From JAZNLR01 sp045579195 (GTDB taxonomy: Bacteria > Bacillota > Clostridia > Christensenellales > CAMQZB01): DNA of 14,326 nt. Within the stretch, counting starts at the first letter, position 1; each line of letters begins with the position of its first letter. Shown piece after piece: positions 1 through 7,621 of this stretch. The notes under the pieces are model-generated. The model was not told the origin of the DNA. It ran no database searches and saw only the letters and a program-made list of their open reading frames with translations. The stretch covers positions 1-14,326 of the forward strand of contig JAZNLR010000141.1 of assembly GCA_045579195.1 (NCBI GenBank), read 5' to 3'. Both the position numbers and the translations under genes were made by a program.

Positions 1-886
1 CTGTGAAAAGAACGCAGAACTCGGACCTTTGCATATGCCTGCAAATATCGCAGGGATCAAGACTTGCCGCCTTGCAATGCCGGATGCGCCGCAGGTTGCT
101 GTCTTTGACACCGGATTTCATTCCACGATTCCCGATTATGCTGCGCTTTATGCATTGCCGTACGAGGCGTACACCGATTGGAAGATCAAAAAGTACGGCT
201 TCCACGGAACCAGCCATAAGTATGTTTCCGGTGAGGCTGCAAAATACCTCGGAAAGGACATCAAGGATCTTAAGATCATCACTTGCCACCTTGGAAACGG
301 TTCTTCTATTTCTGCAGTTAAGGATGGAAAGTGCGTTGACACGACGATGGGCTTGACCCCGCTTGAGGGCGTTCCGATGGGAACGAGAAGCGGTGACATC
401 GATCCTGCTGCAATCGAGATGATTATGAACAAGACGGGAATGAATATCTCCGAAACTTTGAATTATCTCAACAAGAAATCCGGTATGCTTGGAATTTCCG
501 GTTTCAGCAGTGACTTCAGAGATTTAACCAAGGCTCGCGATGAAGGAAATCCTCGTGCAAAGCTTGCACTTGACATTTTCAATTATCGTTGCAAGAAGTA
601 TGTCGGTGCATTTATTGCCGTTATGGGCGGCGTTGATGTGATTGTCTTCACGGGTGGCGTAGGTGAGAACACCGATTGCTCCAGAAAGGCAATTTTGGAA
701 GGTTTGGATTATGTTGGTGTTGAGATCGATGAGGAGTTGAATAAAAAGTATAGCTCGGGGCAGGTCTATAAGTACGGCACGGTTACCATTTCCACCGAAA
801 AATCGAAAGTTAAAGTTTTGATTCTTCCCACGAACGAAGAGCTTGTCATTGCGCGTGAGACGAAAGAACTTACCCAAAATGCGTAA
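1..886 (+). CDS. ackA: Acetate kinase, C-terminal ~294 residues (5' end outside window)
   Basis: Acetate kinase interconverts acetate plus ATP and acetyl phosphate plus ADP in the cytoplasm; in fermenting Clostridia it makes ATP from acetyl phosphate, usually with Pta. The reading frame is open from base 2, so the gene starts upstream; the family is about 400 residues long, so roughly the first quarter is missing. Visible landmarks are PLHMPANIAGI at the cut end, VAVFDTGFH (catalytic Asp), YGFHGTSH, ITCHLGNGSS, MGLTPLEG, MGTRSGDIDP (catalytic Arg), VFTGGVGEN and the C-terminal PTNEELVIARET with the metal-binding Glu. The family's usual LHNP reads LHMP here. The TTG at 29 lies inside this conserved stretch and is not the real start. 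No clear terminator follows the stop, so transcripts may read into rpmF. pta is not visible and the DUF177 gene yceD that often follows is absent. Confidence 0.97.
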   Translation, partial: CEKNAELGPLHMPANIAGIKTCRLAMPDAPQVAVFDTGFHSTIPDYAALYALPYEAYTDWKIKKYGFHGTSHKYVSGEAAKYLGKDIKDLKIITCHLGNGSSISAVKDGKCVDTTMGLTPLEGVPMGTRSGDIDPAAIEMIMNKTGMNISETLNYLNKKSGMLGISGFSSDFRDLTKARDEGNPRAKLALDIFNYRCKKYVGAFIAVMGGVDVIVFTGGVGENTDCSRKAILEGLDYVGVEIDEELNKKYSSGQVYKYGTVTISTEKSKVKVLILPTNEELVIARETKELTQNA

Positions 887-925
887 CTTTTCCGAAAAAG
901 ATTCTATAAATCCTATCTTTTTTGT

Positions 926-954
926 TTGACAAAGTTGGATTAATCCTATATAAT
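926..954 (+). promoter_or_regulatory. Consensus sigma-A promoter for rpmF
   Basis: TTGACA at 926-931 and TATAAT at 949-954 are separated by exactly 17 bases, a perfect match to the housekeeping consensus. Transcription should start near 960-962, giving a leader of about 35 bases before rpmF. The spacer contains a 10-base perfect palindrome (937-946, GGATTAATCC), and its right half sits in an 8-base element, AATCCTAT (942-949), also found at 909-916. The promoter call rests directly on the sequence; regulation through the palindrome is inference. Confidence 0.88.
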
Positions 955-995
955 CTTTGAGAAGTGTTTGAATATGCCCAAGGAGGTGCAGATAG

Positions 996-1187
996 ATGGC
1001 AGTACCCAAGAGTAAAGTTTCGAAGCAGAGAAGAAATAAGAGAGCAGCGAATTGGAAGCTTTCTGCTCCTGCTCTGATTGAGTGCCCGCATTGCCATGAA
1101 CTCGTGCTTGCACACAGAGTTTGCAAGAAGTGCGGATACTACGATGGAGAGCTGAAAGTAGAGAAGAAAGAGAAAACCGAAGAATAA
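996..1187 (+). CDS. rpmF: 50S ribosomal protein bL32
   Basis: bL32 is a small zinc-ribbon protein of the large ribosomal subunit. The 63-residue product opens with the family signature MAVPKSKVSKQRRNKRAANW, followed by a four-cysteine ribbon, CPHC (C30, C33) and CKKC (C43, C46). This is the zinc-binding form rather than a cysteine-free paralog. The acidic-basic tail (EKKEKTEE) is low complexity. The ATG start is fixed by a very strong ribosome binding site, AAGGAGGTG at 980-988, seven bases upstream. The gene has its own promoter and terminator, so it appears to be a monocistronic unit. In many Bacillota rpmF is preceded by yceD and followed by plsX; here only the plsX neighbour is kept. Confidence 0.98.
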   Translation: MAVPKSKVSKQRRNKRAANWKLSAPALIECPHCHELVLAHRVCKKCGYYDGELKVEKKEKTEE

Positions 1188-1199
1188 TTTTAGTTGCTT

Positions 1200-1231
1200 A
1201 AAAGAGGCCGATTTGATCGGCCTCTTTTTTT
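1200..1231 (+). terminator. Intrinsic terminator after rpmF
   Basis: A nine-base-pair GC-rich stem (GAGGCCGAT 1204-1212 with ATCGGCCTC 1216-1224, loop TTG) is flanked by AAAA upstream and seven T residues at 1225-1231. The A and T tracts can lengthen the stem. It separates rpmF from the plsX operon. Confidence 0.95.
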
Positions 1232-1264
1232 CTGCATTTTTTACGGTGAAATCCCGCATTTGAC

Positions 1265-1293
1265 TTGCAAGTTTGTAAGTTTTTCTGTATAAT
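1265..1293 (+). promoter_or_regulatory. Probable sigma-A promoter of the plsX-rnc-smc-ftsY operon
   Basis: A perfect -10 box TATAAT (1288-1293) lies 17 bases after a -35-like TTGCAA (1265-1270, 4 of 6 consensus). A 10-base perfect palindrome ACTTGCAAGT (1263-1272) covers the -35, and a 7-base inverted repeat TGTAAGT (1274-1280) / ACTTACA (1306-1312) brackets the -10 and the expected start. It follows the rpmF terminator directly, so plsX probably depends on it. The inverted repeats could bind a repressor; they do not resemble the FapR operator as I remember it. Confidence 0.7.
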
Positions 1294-1328
1294 ATTTTTA
1301 ACTATACTTACACGATAGAGGGTAAATT

Positions 1329-2354
1329 ATGAAAATCGTCGTAGATGCATTTGGGGGAGATTATTCTCCTTCTGAAATTGTCAAAGGTGCGGTTGATTCT
1401 CTCTCGATGGAAAAAGATTTTTCCGTCATCTTAACGGGTGATCAAGAGAAGATTGAAGCGGAGCTTTCGAAATACAAATTTGATCGTTCTCGCGTTGAAA
1501 TTGTTCATGCAACCGAGATTATCACAAATGATGATGTCCCAACAGAGGCAATTCGTTTCAAAAAGAATTCTTCGCTTGTTGTTGCGTTCAACCTCTTGAG
1601 GGAAAATCCTGAGGTTGGAGGCCTTGTCTGTGCCGGAAGCACGGGTGCAGTTCTGACGGGTGGAATTAAGGTTGGACGAATTAAGGGGATTTCTCGCCCT
1701 GCGCTTGCGCCGATTTTGCCGACGGCAAACGGAGGACATGTTTTGATGCTTGACATCGGTGCAAACGTTGATTGTAAGAGCATCAATCTCGTTCACTTCG
1801 CCGTGATGGGAACAGCCTATATGAAGATGGTCTTTGGAATCGAACGGCCTCGTGTTGCGCTCTTGTCGAATGGTGTTGAAGATAAGAAGGGAAATGCACT
1901 AACGAAAGAGACGTTCCCGCTTTTGAAAGAGCTGAAAGAGATCAATTTTGTTGGAAATATGGAAGCACGCGACCTTCTTTCGGGGGAATATGATGTCGTC
2001 GTTACGGATGGATTTGCCGGGAACGTTGCATTGAAAGCATCTGAAGGGGCAATCGGCCTTGTTCTCGGAGAGATTAAAAAGAGCGTAAAAGCTTCTTTCC
2101 TTGCAAAGATTGGAGCGCTTTTGATGAAGAAAAGCTTTGTTTCCTTAAAGAAAAAGCTTGATTATAACCAGAGCGGCGGAGCTCCGATGCTCGGAATTGA
2201 AAAAGTCATTGTCAAGAGCCACGGCTCTTCTAAGGCACTTGCAATCGCAAACTCTGTTTTACAGGCAAAACACTTGGCTGAATCCGGTTTTATTGACGAC
2301 ATCAAAAAGACCATTGCATCAATGGAAGTTTTGAACGTGGAGAAGAATGATTGA
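1329..2354 (+). CDS. plsX: Phosphate acyltransferase PlsX
   Basis: PlsX makes acyl phosphate from acyl-ACP; PlsY then uses it to acylate glycerol-3-phosphate, the first step of phospholipid synthesis in most Gram-positive bacteria. It is a peripheral membrane enzyme. The 341-residue product is of normal family length. It starts with MKIVVDAFGGDYSP (family form MKIAVDAMGGDxAP), with IVKGA, then VCAGSTGAVLTGG, MLDIGANVDCK, LLSNGVEDKKGN and VVTDGFAGNVALKASEG in the expected order. The ATG is preceded by GAGGGT at 1318-1323. The stop overlaps the rnc start by eight bases, implying translational coupling. In many Bacillota acpP, and often other fatty-acid genes, lie between plsX and rnc; here there is no room for them. 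Confidence 0.97.
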   Translation: MKIVVDAFGGDYSPSEIVKGAVDSLSMEKDFSVILTGDQEKIEAELSKYKFDRSRVEIVHATEIITNDDVPTEAIRFKKNSSLVVAFNLLRENPEVGGLVCAGSTGAVLTGGIKVGRIKGISRPALAPILPTANGGHVLMLDIGANVDCKSINLVHFAVMGTAYMKMVFGIERPRVALLSNGVEDKKGNALTKETFPLLKELKEINFVGNMEARDLLSGEYDVVVTDGFAGNVALKASEGAIGLVLGEIKKSVKASFLAKIGALLMKKSFVSLKKKLDYNQSGGAPMLGIEKVIVKSHGSSKALAIANSVLQAKHLAESGFIDDIKKTIASMEVLNVEKND

Positions 2355-3042
2355 ATTTGATGTTCAGACAATTGAACAAAAGCTTTCATATCACTTTCGC
2401 GATGAAGGGCTTTTAAAACTTGCATTTACGCATTCGTCTTATGCGAATGAAAACGCCTGCGAATCGAATGAGCGCCTTGAATTCCTTGGTGATTCCATCC
2501 TGAATTACGTCGTCGCAGAGTACTTGTATGAAACATCGAAAAAAGGGGATGAAGGAGAGCTGACACGCCGTCGCGCGCAGTTGGTCTCGGCAAAGCCTCT
2601 CGCTGTTTTGGCTGAAAATCTTGGCATTGGCAAGCATCTTCTGGTGGGTGTTGGCGAAGGAAAGAGTGGTGGAAAAGGGAAGTTGAACGTGAATGCAGAC
2701 CTTGTTGAGGCTTGCATTGCCGCGATCTATCTTGACGGTGGAATGGATGCGGCAAAACAGTTCGTTCTTGCTGTTCTGCCCGTCTTGATTTCAGTGAGCA
2801 AAACAGTTTCTACCATTCTCCACGATTATAAGACTGAGCTTCAAGAATTTTTGCAAGAAAAGCATCTTCCGATGCCGCAGTATGAGTTGGTTTCTCAAAC
2901 GGGAAGTTCGCATATGCCGACTTTTTCGGTGCGTGTTGTTGTCGGAGAACAATCGTTTGATGTTGCGGAAGGAAAGTCGAAAAAAGAAGCACAGCAAAAT
3001 GCTGCAAAAGTGGCGTTGAACAAACTGAAACAGAAATTTTAA
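2347..3042 (+). CDS. rnc: Ribonuclease III
   Basis: RNase III cleaves double-stranded RNA, including precursor rRNA, and acts as a cytoplasmic dimer. The 231-residue product has an N-terminal catalytic domain (about 1-150) with the signature NERLEFLGDSIL, ELTRRRAQLVS, and a second metal-binding cluster NADLVEACIAAIYLDGG. All acidic catalytic residues look present. A C-terminal double-stranded RNA-binding domain (about 160-230) begins DYKTELQEFLQ and ends GKSKKEAQQNAAKVAL. The ATG overlaps the end of plsX by eight bases, with a modest GGAG at 2339-2342, so translation is probably coupled to plsX. The order rnc-smc-ftsY downstream is typical for Bacillota. Confidence 0.98.
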   Translation: MIEFDVQTIEQKLSYHFRDEGLLKLAFTHSSYANENACESNERLEFLGDSILNYVVAEYLYETSKKGDEGELTRRRAQLVSAKPLAVLAENLGIGKHLLVGVGEGKSGGKGKLNVNADLVEACIAAIYLDGGMDAAKQFVLAVLPVLISVSKTVSTILHDYKTELQEFLQEKHLPMPQYELVSQTGSSHMPTFSVRVVVGEQSFDVAEGKSKKEAQQNAAKVALNKLKQKF

Positions 3043-3059
3043 CACGAAGGGGAAGAACA

Positions 3060-6000
3060 TTGATTTTCAAGAAGATGGAGGCATACGGCTTCAAGTCGTT
3101 TGCGGACAAAGTTGAACTGAATTTTGACGAGGGAATCACAGGCATTGTTGGCCCGAATGGATGCGGAAAGAGCAACATTTCGGATGCCATTCGTTGGGTG
3201 CTTGGAGAGCAGAGTGCAAGAGCACTGCGCGGCTCGAATATGCAGGACGTTATCTTCAACGGCGCTGAAACGAGAAAACAGCTGTCGTACTGCGAGGTTT
3301 CTCTCTATTTTGACAATTCAAGCGGAATTTTCCCGATTGAATATAGCGAGGTTGTTTTCTCTCGAAAGCTTTACCGTTCGGGCGAGAGTGAATATGCAAT
3401 CAATAAAAAACCGTGCAGAATGAAGGATATGCTTGATTTGATGCGCGGAGCCGGAATTGCAAAGGACGGATACTCCATCATCGGTCAGGGCCGTGTTGAT
3501 GAACTCATCACGTCTAAGGCGGAAGATCGAAGAAGTATTTTTGATGAAGCAACCGGAATTGCAAAATTCAAGATCAAGAAGAATGAAACGGAGAGAAAAC
3601 TTGCAAGAACGCGCGAAAACTTGACGCGTTATAATGACATTCTTTCTGAAATTGAGCGTCAACTTGAGCCGCTTCGCAAGCAGGCCGAGACGACAAAGAA
3701 GTATTTAGCCCTTCGCGACGAGCTCAAATATAACGAAATTAACTCATTTATCTATCGCTATGAAAATGCGAATGATGAGAAGGCAAAAATTGCCGTCAAG
3801 ATCGCAGGATACGACGAGGAACTTGCAGAAAGACAGGGGGCTTACGACGAAGTTCAGAAGGAATACGAGCAGCATATGAGCAGCATTTCAGACACGGATG
3901 TGCTCTTTAATGACCTTCGCGATAAGCAGCTTGAATTGAGTCTTAAGATGGAGAAAACATCAGGCGAATCCAAGCTTTACCGTGAACGTATTAACCTGAT
4001 TTTGGAGCAAAATAAACGCTTGGAAGGCGAGATCGCTTCTCTTTCTGAAGAATATACGTCCCTTTTGCAGCAGTTGAAAGAGAAGAACGTTTTAAACGTT
4101 GAAAAGAACAATCTACTTTCGGCATTGACTGCGCAGGAAAAGACGATCACGTCTGCCTTTATTGATGTCGCAAATCAGCTTTCTTCTGCAGAAGATTTTG
4201 TTGAGCTCGGAAACAGTGCTGTCGTGGATTCGATCAACGACCTTTCCGACGTCAAAGCTGATTTCTGGAAGCTGGAGTCCCAGCGCACGGCTTTGATTGA
4301 GAACACGCAGGAAAATCTTTCGAAGATTGCTGTTTTGCAAACAAGAATTGAAAACGCTCGTGCGCAGCGGAAGAAAATGGAAGATTCCCTCCGCGAGATT
4401 GAGACCCAGTGTTCTTCGGTGCGCGAAGAATCGAAGAAGATCCCCGAAGAGATTGCCTCCATCAACGAAGAACTTATTGCTTTACAGCGTGAGGGAAATG
4501 AGCTTGCAAAGCGTCGTGCGGCCGATGATACGCGCCTTGAATTCTTGCAAAAGACAAAAGAGTCTTTTGAGGGATATAATTATCCTGTCAAGCGTTTCTT
4601 GAACGATGCAAAATTCAATCCTTCGTTGGCAAGAAGATTCAATGGGGTTGTCGCTCAATTGATTGATGTTCCGAGCAAATTTCAGGTTGCGATTGAATGT
4701 GCGCTTGGGCAGGCGATGCAAAATATCGTCACGCCTGACATTGAAGACGCAAAGCATTTGATCAATTATTTGAAGGACAAGCGTTACGGAAGAATTACGT
4801 TCTTGCCGATCACGACTGTCAAACCTCGTCAGCTTGCTGATCGCCACCGCGGTGCTCTCAAGATGAACGGGTGCCTTGGCGTTGCATCAGACCTTATTTC
4901 TTACGACAGGAAATATGATAACGTCATCTCCTGTCTTTTGGGTGGAACGGTCATTGTTGACACCATTGACAATGCGATTGCGATTTCCAAGGCGTATCGC
5001 TCTGAATTCAAGATCGTCACGTTGCAGGGTGAAATTTTTGCAACGAGCGGTTCTGTTTCGGGTGGAAGTAGAAAGGAAGAGGGCTCGAATCTGTTGAGCG
5101 TTGATCGAGACATTGAAACTCTGAATCAGGATAAAGTCAAGATTGAGGCGCGCATCAAAAAGATTGCTTCAGAAATGGGAGCCTTGAATGAGAGGCTTTC
5201 CATTTTGACCGCAAAGGAAAGCGAGCAGAGAATTCGTTTGCACCGAATGGAAATTGACGTTGCAACTGGAAAAGAAGTTCTCTCGAAAGCCGATTCTGCT
5301 ATTTCTGATTACCAGGCGGCGATCGACGGACACGTTGAAGATAATAGAAGAAACGAGCTTCGCATTGAAGATATTGCAGCGAGCCTCGAAAGAATTAAGA
5401 ATAAAGAGGAAAACTTAAAACAATCCAAAACGGAAACGGAAAGTGACGTTCGAGCGAAGAAAGAGGCGTTCGACCAGTTGCGTTCAAGCCGTGAATCTTT
5501 GAATCAGAGCTTGACCGACGTTAAAGTTCGAATTGCCGAAGCGCAATCCGAAGTTCAAGCGCTTTCGGAAGAGATCCGCCGCCTGACCATAGAAAGCGGG
5601 GACGTGAAAGAATCGTTGGAGCGCGCGGAGAAACAGTTGCGTGTCAACAATGAAATCATTGATGCTGCTGAAAAATCTGCAAGCAATTCTGTTGTTTCCG
5701 AGGAGGACCGTCTTGCGCTTGAAGACATTAAGGCAAAACTTCAGGATCTTGATCAGTTCAAGAAGGATTTGAACCAAAAACTCATTGAAGTTGGAACGAA
5801 GAAGGATGTTTTAACTGCTGAAATTCAGCGTTTGACGACTCGTCGCAACAATGAAGAGTTCAATATGGAGAAGATCGACAACGACTTGCAGGTGATGCAG
5901 GAGAAGATCTTTGAAGACTATCAATATGATTTTGAAGATGCGTTAAAGTTTAAGGATGAGGAGTTTGTCTATGCAAAGAGTGCAAGCTTAATTAAGAGTT

Positions 6001-6632
6001 TGCGCGGTCAGATCTATGCGCTTGGTAGTGTTAACGTCAATGCGATTGATGACTTTGAGGCGTTGAACGTTCGTTACACTGAGATGAACGAACAGAGAAA
6101 CGACATGCAAGAGGCCGAAGCAGACTTAAAGAAAGTCCTTGAAGATTTGACAACGGAAATGGTGACGAAGTTTGACTCTGAATTCGTCAAGATCAATGAG
6201 AACTTCAAAACGACTTTCCGCGAGTTGTTTGGCGGTGGACGTGCGCGTCTTTCGATGGTGGAAAACGAAAGTGGAGACCGCTTGTCGTACGGCATTGAAA
6301 TTGAGGCAGAGCCGCCGGGTAAAGTTTTACAGAACATCACACTCTTGAGTGGTGGCGAAAAAGCGTTGACTGCAATTGCGATCCTGTTTGCAATTTTGAA
6401 GTTGCGCCCGATGCCGTTCTGCGTTTTGGATGAGATCGAGGCCGCGCTTGACGAGGCGAATGCATTCAGACTCGCGAAGTACTTAAAAGATTTCTCTCAG
6501 AGAACGCAGTTTATCATCATCACGCACCAAAAACAGTCGATGGAAGTTGCAGACGCACTTTACGGCGTTACGATGCAGGAAAAGGGTGTCTCGAAGATTA
6601 TTTCTGTCAAATTGAGCGATATTAAGGAATAA
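3060..6632 (+). CDS. smc: Chromosome partition protein Smc
   Basis: Smc is the ATPase of the bacterial condensin; with ScpA and ScpB it compacts and helps separate sister chromosomes. The 1190-residue product is full length for the family. The N-terminal head starts with a form of the family motif (EAYGFKSFADK) and has Walker A GPNGCGKSN at residues 31-39. Long charged coiled coils run from about 165 to 500 and 680 to 1010, around a globular hinge (about 520-670; NGVVAQLIDV, FATSGSVSGGS). The C-terminal head has the ABC signature LLSGGEKALTAIA (about 1094-1106) and Walker B FCVLDEIEAALDE (about 1119-1131). The start is TTG at 3060, supported by AAGGGGA at 3047-3053 and by agreement with the family N-terminus. 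scpA and scpB are not in this window. Confidence 0.98.
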   Translation: MIFKKMEAYGFKSFADKVELNFDEGITGIVGPNGCGKSNISDAIRWVLGEQSARALRGSNMQDVIFNGAETRKQLSYCEVSLYFDNSSGIFPIEYSEVVFSRKLYRSGESEYAINKKPCRMKDMLDLMRGAGIAKDGYSIIGQGRVDELITSKAEDRRSIFDEATGIAKFKIKKNETERKLARTRENLTRYNDILSEIERQLEPLRKQAETTKKYLALRDELKYNEINSFIYRYENANDEKAKIAVKIAGYDEELAERQGAYDEVQKEYEQHMSSISDTDVLFNDLRDKQLELSLKMEKTSGESKLYRERINLILEQNKRLEGEIASLSEEYTSLLQQLKEKNVLNVEKNNLLSALTAQEKTITSAFIDVANQLSSAEDFVELGNSAVVDSINDLSDVKADFWKLESQRTALIENTQENLSKIAVLQTRIENARAQRKKMEDSLREIETQCSSVREESKKIPEEIASINEELIALQREGNELAKRRAADDTRLEFLQKTKESFEGYNYPVKRFLNDAKFNPSLARRFNGVVAQLIDVPSKFQVAIECALGQAMQNIVTPDIEDAKHLINYLKDKRYGRITFLPITTVKPRQLADRHRGALKMNGCLGVASDLISYDRKYDNVISCLLGGTVIVDTIDNAIAISKAYRSEFKIVTLQGEIFATSGSVSGGSRKEEGSNLLSVDRDIETLNQDKVKIEARIKKIASEMGALNERLSILTAKESEQRIRLHRMEIDVATGKEVLSKADSAISDYQAAIDGHVEDNRRNELRIEDIAASLERIKNKEENLKQSKTETESDVRAKKEAFDQLRSSRESLNQSLTDVKVRIAEAQSEVQALSEEIRRLTIESGDVKESLERAEKQLRVNNEIIDAAEKSASNSVVSEEDRLALEDIKAKLQDLDQFKKDLNQKLIEVGTKKDVLTAEIQRLTTRRNNEEFNMEKIDNDLQVMQEKIFEDYQYDFEDALKFKDEEFVYAKSASLIKSLRGQIYALGSVNVNAIDDFEALNVRYTEMNEQRNDMQEAEADLKKVLEDLTTEMVTKFDSEFVKINENFKTTFRELFGGGRARLSMVENESGDRLSYGIEIEAEPPGKVLQNITLLSGGEKALTAIAILFAILKLRPMPFCVLDEIEAALDEANAFRLAKYLKDFSQRTQFIIITHQKQSMEVADALYGVTMQEKGVSKIISVKLSDIKE

Positions 6633-6633
6633 T

Positions 6634-7530
6634 ATGGGGATTTTTCAAAAGTTTATTGACGGCTTAAAAAAGACGAAAGATGCCATTCGAAACAAGATTT
6701 CGGAGCTTGTTTTGGGCGGCGCGAAGTTGGATGAATTTATGGATGATCTTGAAGGGATCCTAATCTCTTCGGATATCTCTGTGAATCTTGCGAGTGACAT
6801 CATTGAAGAACTTCGTGAAACGGCAAAAGAAGAGCGCATTCATGATGTGGAATATATCACGAAACTTTTGCGAAATCAGTTGATCGAGCGCCTTGAAAGT
6901 GCGCCAAGTCTCACGTTTGAAACGCCTGCTGTGATAATGGTTGTCGGGGTCAACGGTGTCGGCAAGACGACAACGATTGGTAAGCTCGCAAATTACTTCT
7001 CTGTGCAGGGGAAAAACGTCGTGATTGCCGCTGCAGACACGTTCCGTGCGGCTGCGGCAGATCAGCTTTCTGTTTGGGCAGATCGCGCAAAGGTTCGCAT
7101 CGTTAAGCAGGCAGAAGGAAGTGATCCTTCCGCGGTTGTTTTTGATGCGGTTCATTCTGCTAAAGCGCGCGAAAATGACGTTTTGATTATCGATACTGCA
7201 GGTCGTTTGCACAACAAGGCTCATTTGATGGAAGAGCTTAAGAAAATGGATCGCGTTGTTAAGAGAGAATATCCGGAAGCAAACTATGCAAAGTTAATCG
7301 TTCTTGATGCAACGACGGGCCAAAATGCGATTTCTCAGGTTGAGTACTTCGACGACGCGGTTGGCATTGACGGAATTGTTGTGACGAAGTTGGACGGAAC
7401 GGCAAAAGGCGGCGCTGTTATGAGCATTGTCGATGAATTGGAACTTCCGATTTGCTTCGTTGGTCTCGGAGAAAAGATTGATGACCTTCAAGAGTTTGAC
7501 GCTGAAGATTTTGTCAACGCAATTCTTTAA
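6634..7530 (+). CDS. ftsY: Signal recognition particle receptor FtsY
   Basis: FtsY is the membrane-associated SRP receptor GTPase. It pairs with Ffh to deliver ribosome-nascent chain complexes to the Sec translocon. The 298-residue product is an NG-domain form with almost no acidic A domain, common in Gram-positive bacteria; its N-terminal amphipathic start (MGIFQKFIDGLKKTKD) fits a lipid-binding helix. GTPase motifs are G1 GVNGVGKTT (105-113), ADTFRAAAADQL, G3 DTAGRLHNK, G4 TKLDGTAKGG and the C-terminal GLGEKIDDLQEFDAEDFV. The ATG lies one base after the smc stop, with AAGGA at 6624-6628 inside smc, so it is likely the last gene of the plsX operon. Confidence 0.97.
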   Translation: MGIFQKFIDGLKKTKDAIRNKISELVLGGAKLDEFMDDLEGILISSDISVNLASDIIEELRETAKEERIHDVEYITKLLRNQLIERLESAPSLTFETPAVIMVVGVNGVGKTTTIGKLANYFSVQGKNVVIAAADTFRAAAADQLSVWADRAKVRIVKQAEGSDPSAVVFDAVHSAKARENDVLIIDTAGRLHNKAHLMEELKKMDRVVKREYPEANYAKLIVLDATTGQNAISQVEYFDDAVGIDGIVVTKLDGTAKGGAVMSIVDELELPICFVGLGEKIDDLQEFDAEDFVNAIL

Positions 7531-7548
7531 TTTTTTGCATTAAAATCC

Positions 7549-7577
7549 TTGACAAGGGGATAAATTTTGTGTATGAT
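7549..7577 (+). promoter_or_regulatory. Strong sigma-A promoter for the ylxM-ffh-rpsP operon
   Basis: TTGACA at 7549-7554 and TATGAT at 7572-7577 are separated by 17 bases: a perfect -35 and a 5-of-6 -10. Initiation should fall at about 7583-7585, the first bases of the hairpin at 7581-7610. No other comparably good promoter was noticed before the nine co-directional genes that follow. Confidence 0.85.
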
Positions 7578-7580
7578 ATT

Positions 7581-7616
7581 CGGGTGTAAGGTAGAAAAGC
7601 CTTACACCTGTTTTTT
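7581..7616 (+). terminator. Terminator-like hairpin at the +1 of the ylxM transcript
   Basis: An 11-base-pair stem (7581-7591 with 7600-7610, one G-U pair, loop TAGAAAAG) is followed at once by six T residues at 7611-7616. It looks like an intrinsic terminator and could end transcripts from smc-ftsY. It also lies downstream of the promoter at 7549-7577, with the predicted start at its first bases, so it forms almost the entire ylxM leader and ends 11 bases before the ATG. It may be an upstream terminator, an attenuator, a 5' stabilising structure or, as a DNA palindrome, an operator. The hairpin is seen directly; the role is inferred. Confidence 0.75.
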
Positions 7617-7621
7617 AAGAT

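Noticed and set aside
889..902. Short CTTTT/AAAAG hairpin after ackA as a terminator
   Set aside because: The stem is almost all A-T pairs with a four-base loop and no adjacent T run, so it is too weak to call.
524..1126. 200-residue open frame on the minus strand spanning ackA, the rpmF promoter and rpmF
   Set aside because: It crosses a consensus promoter and two solid genes on the + strand, and its translation has no recognisable domain.
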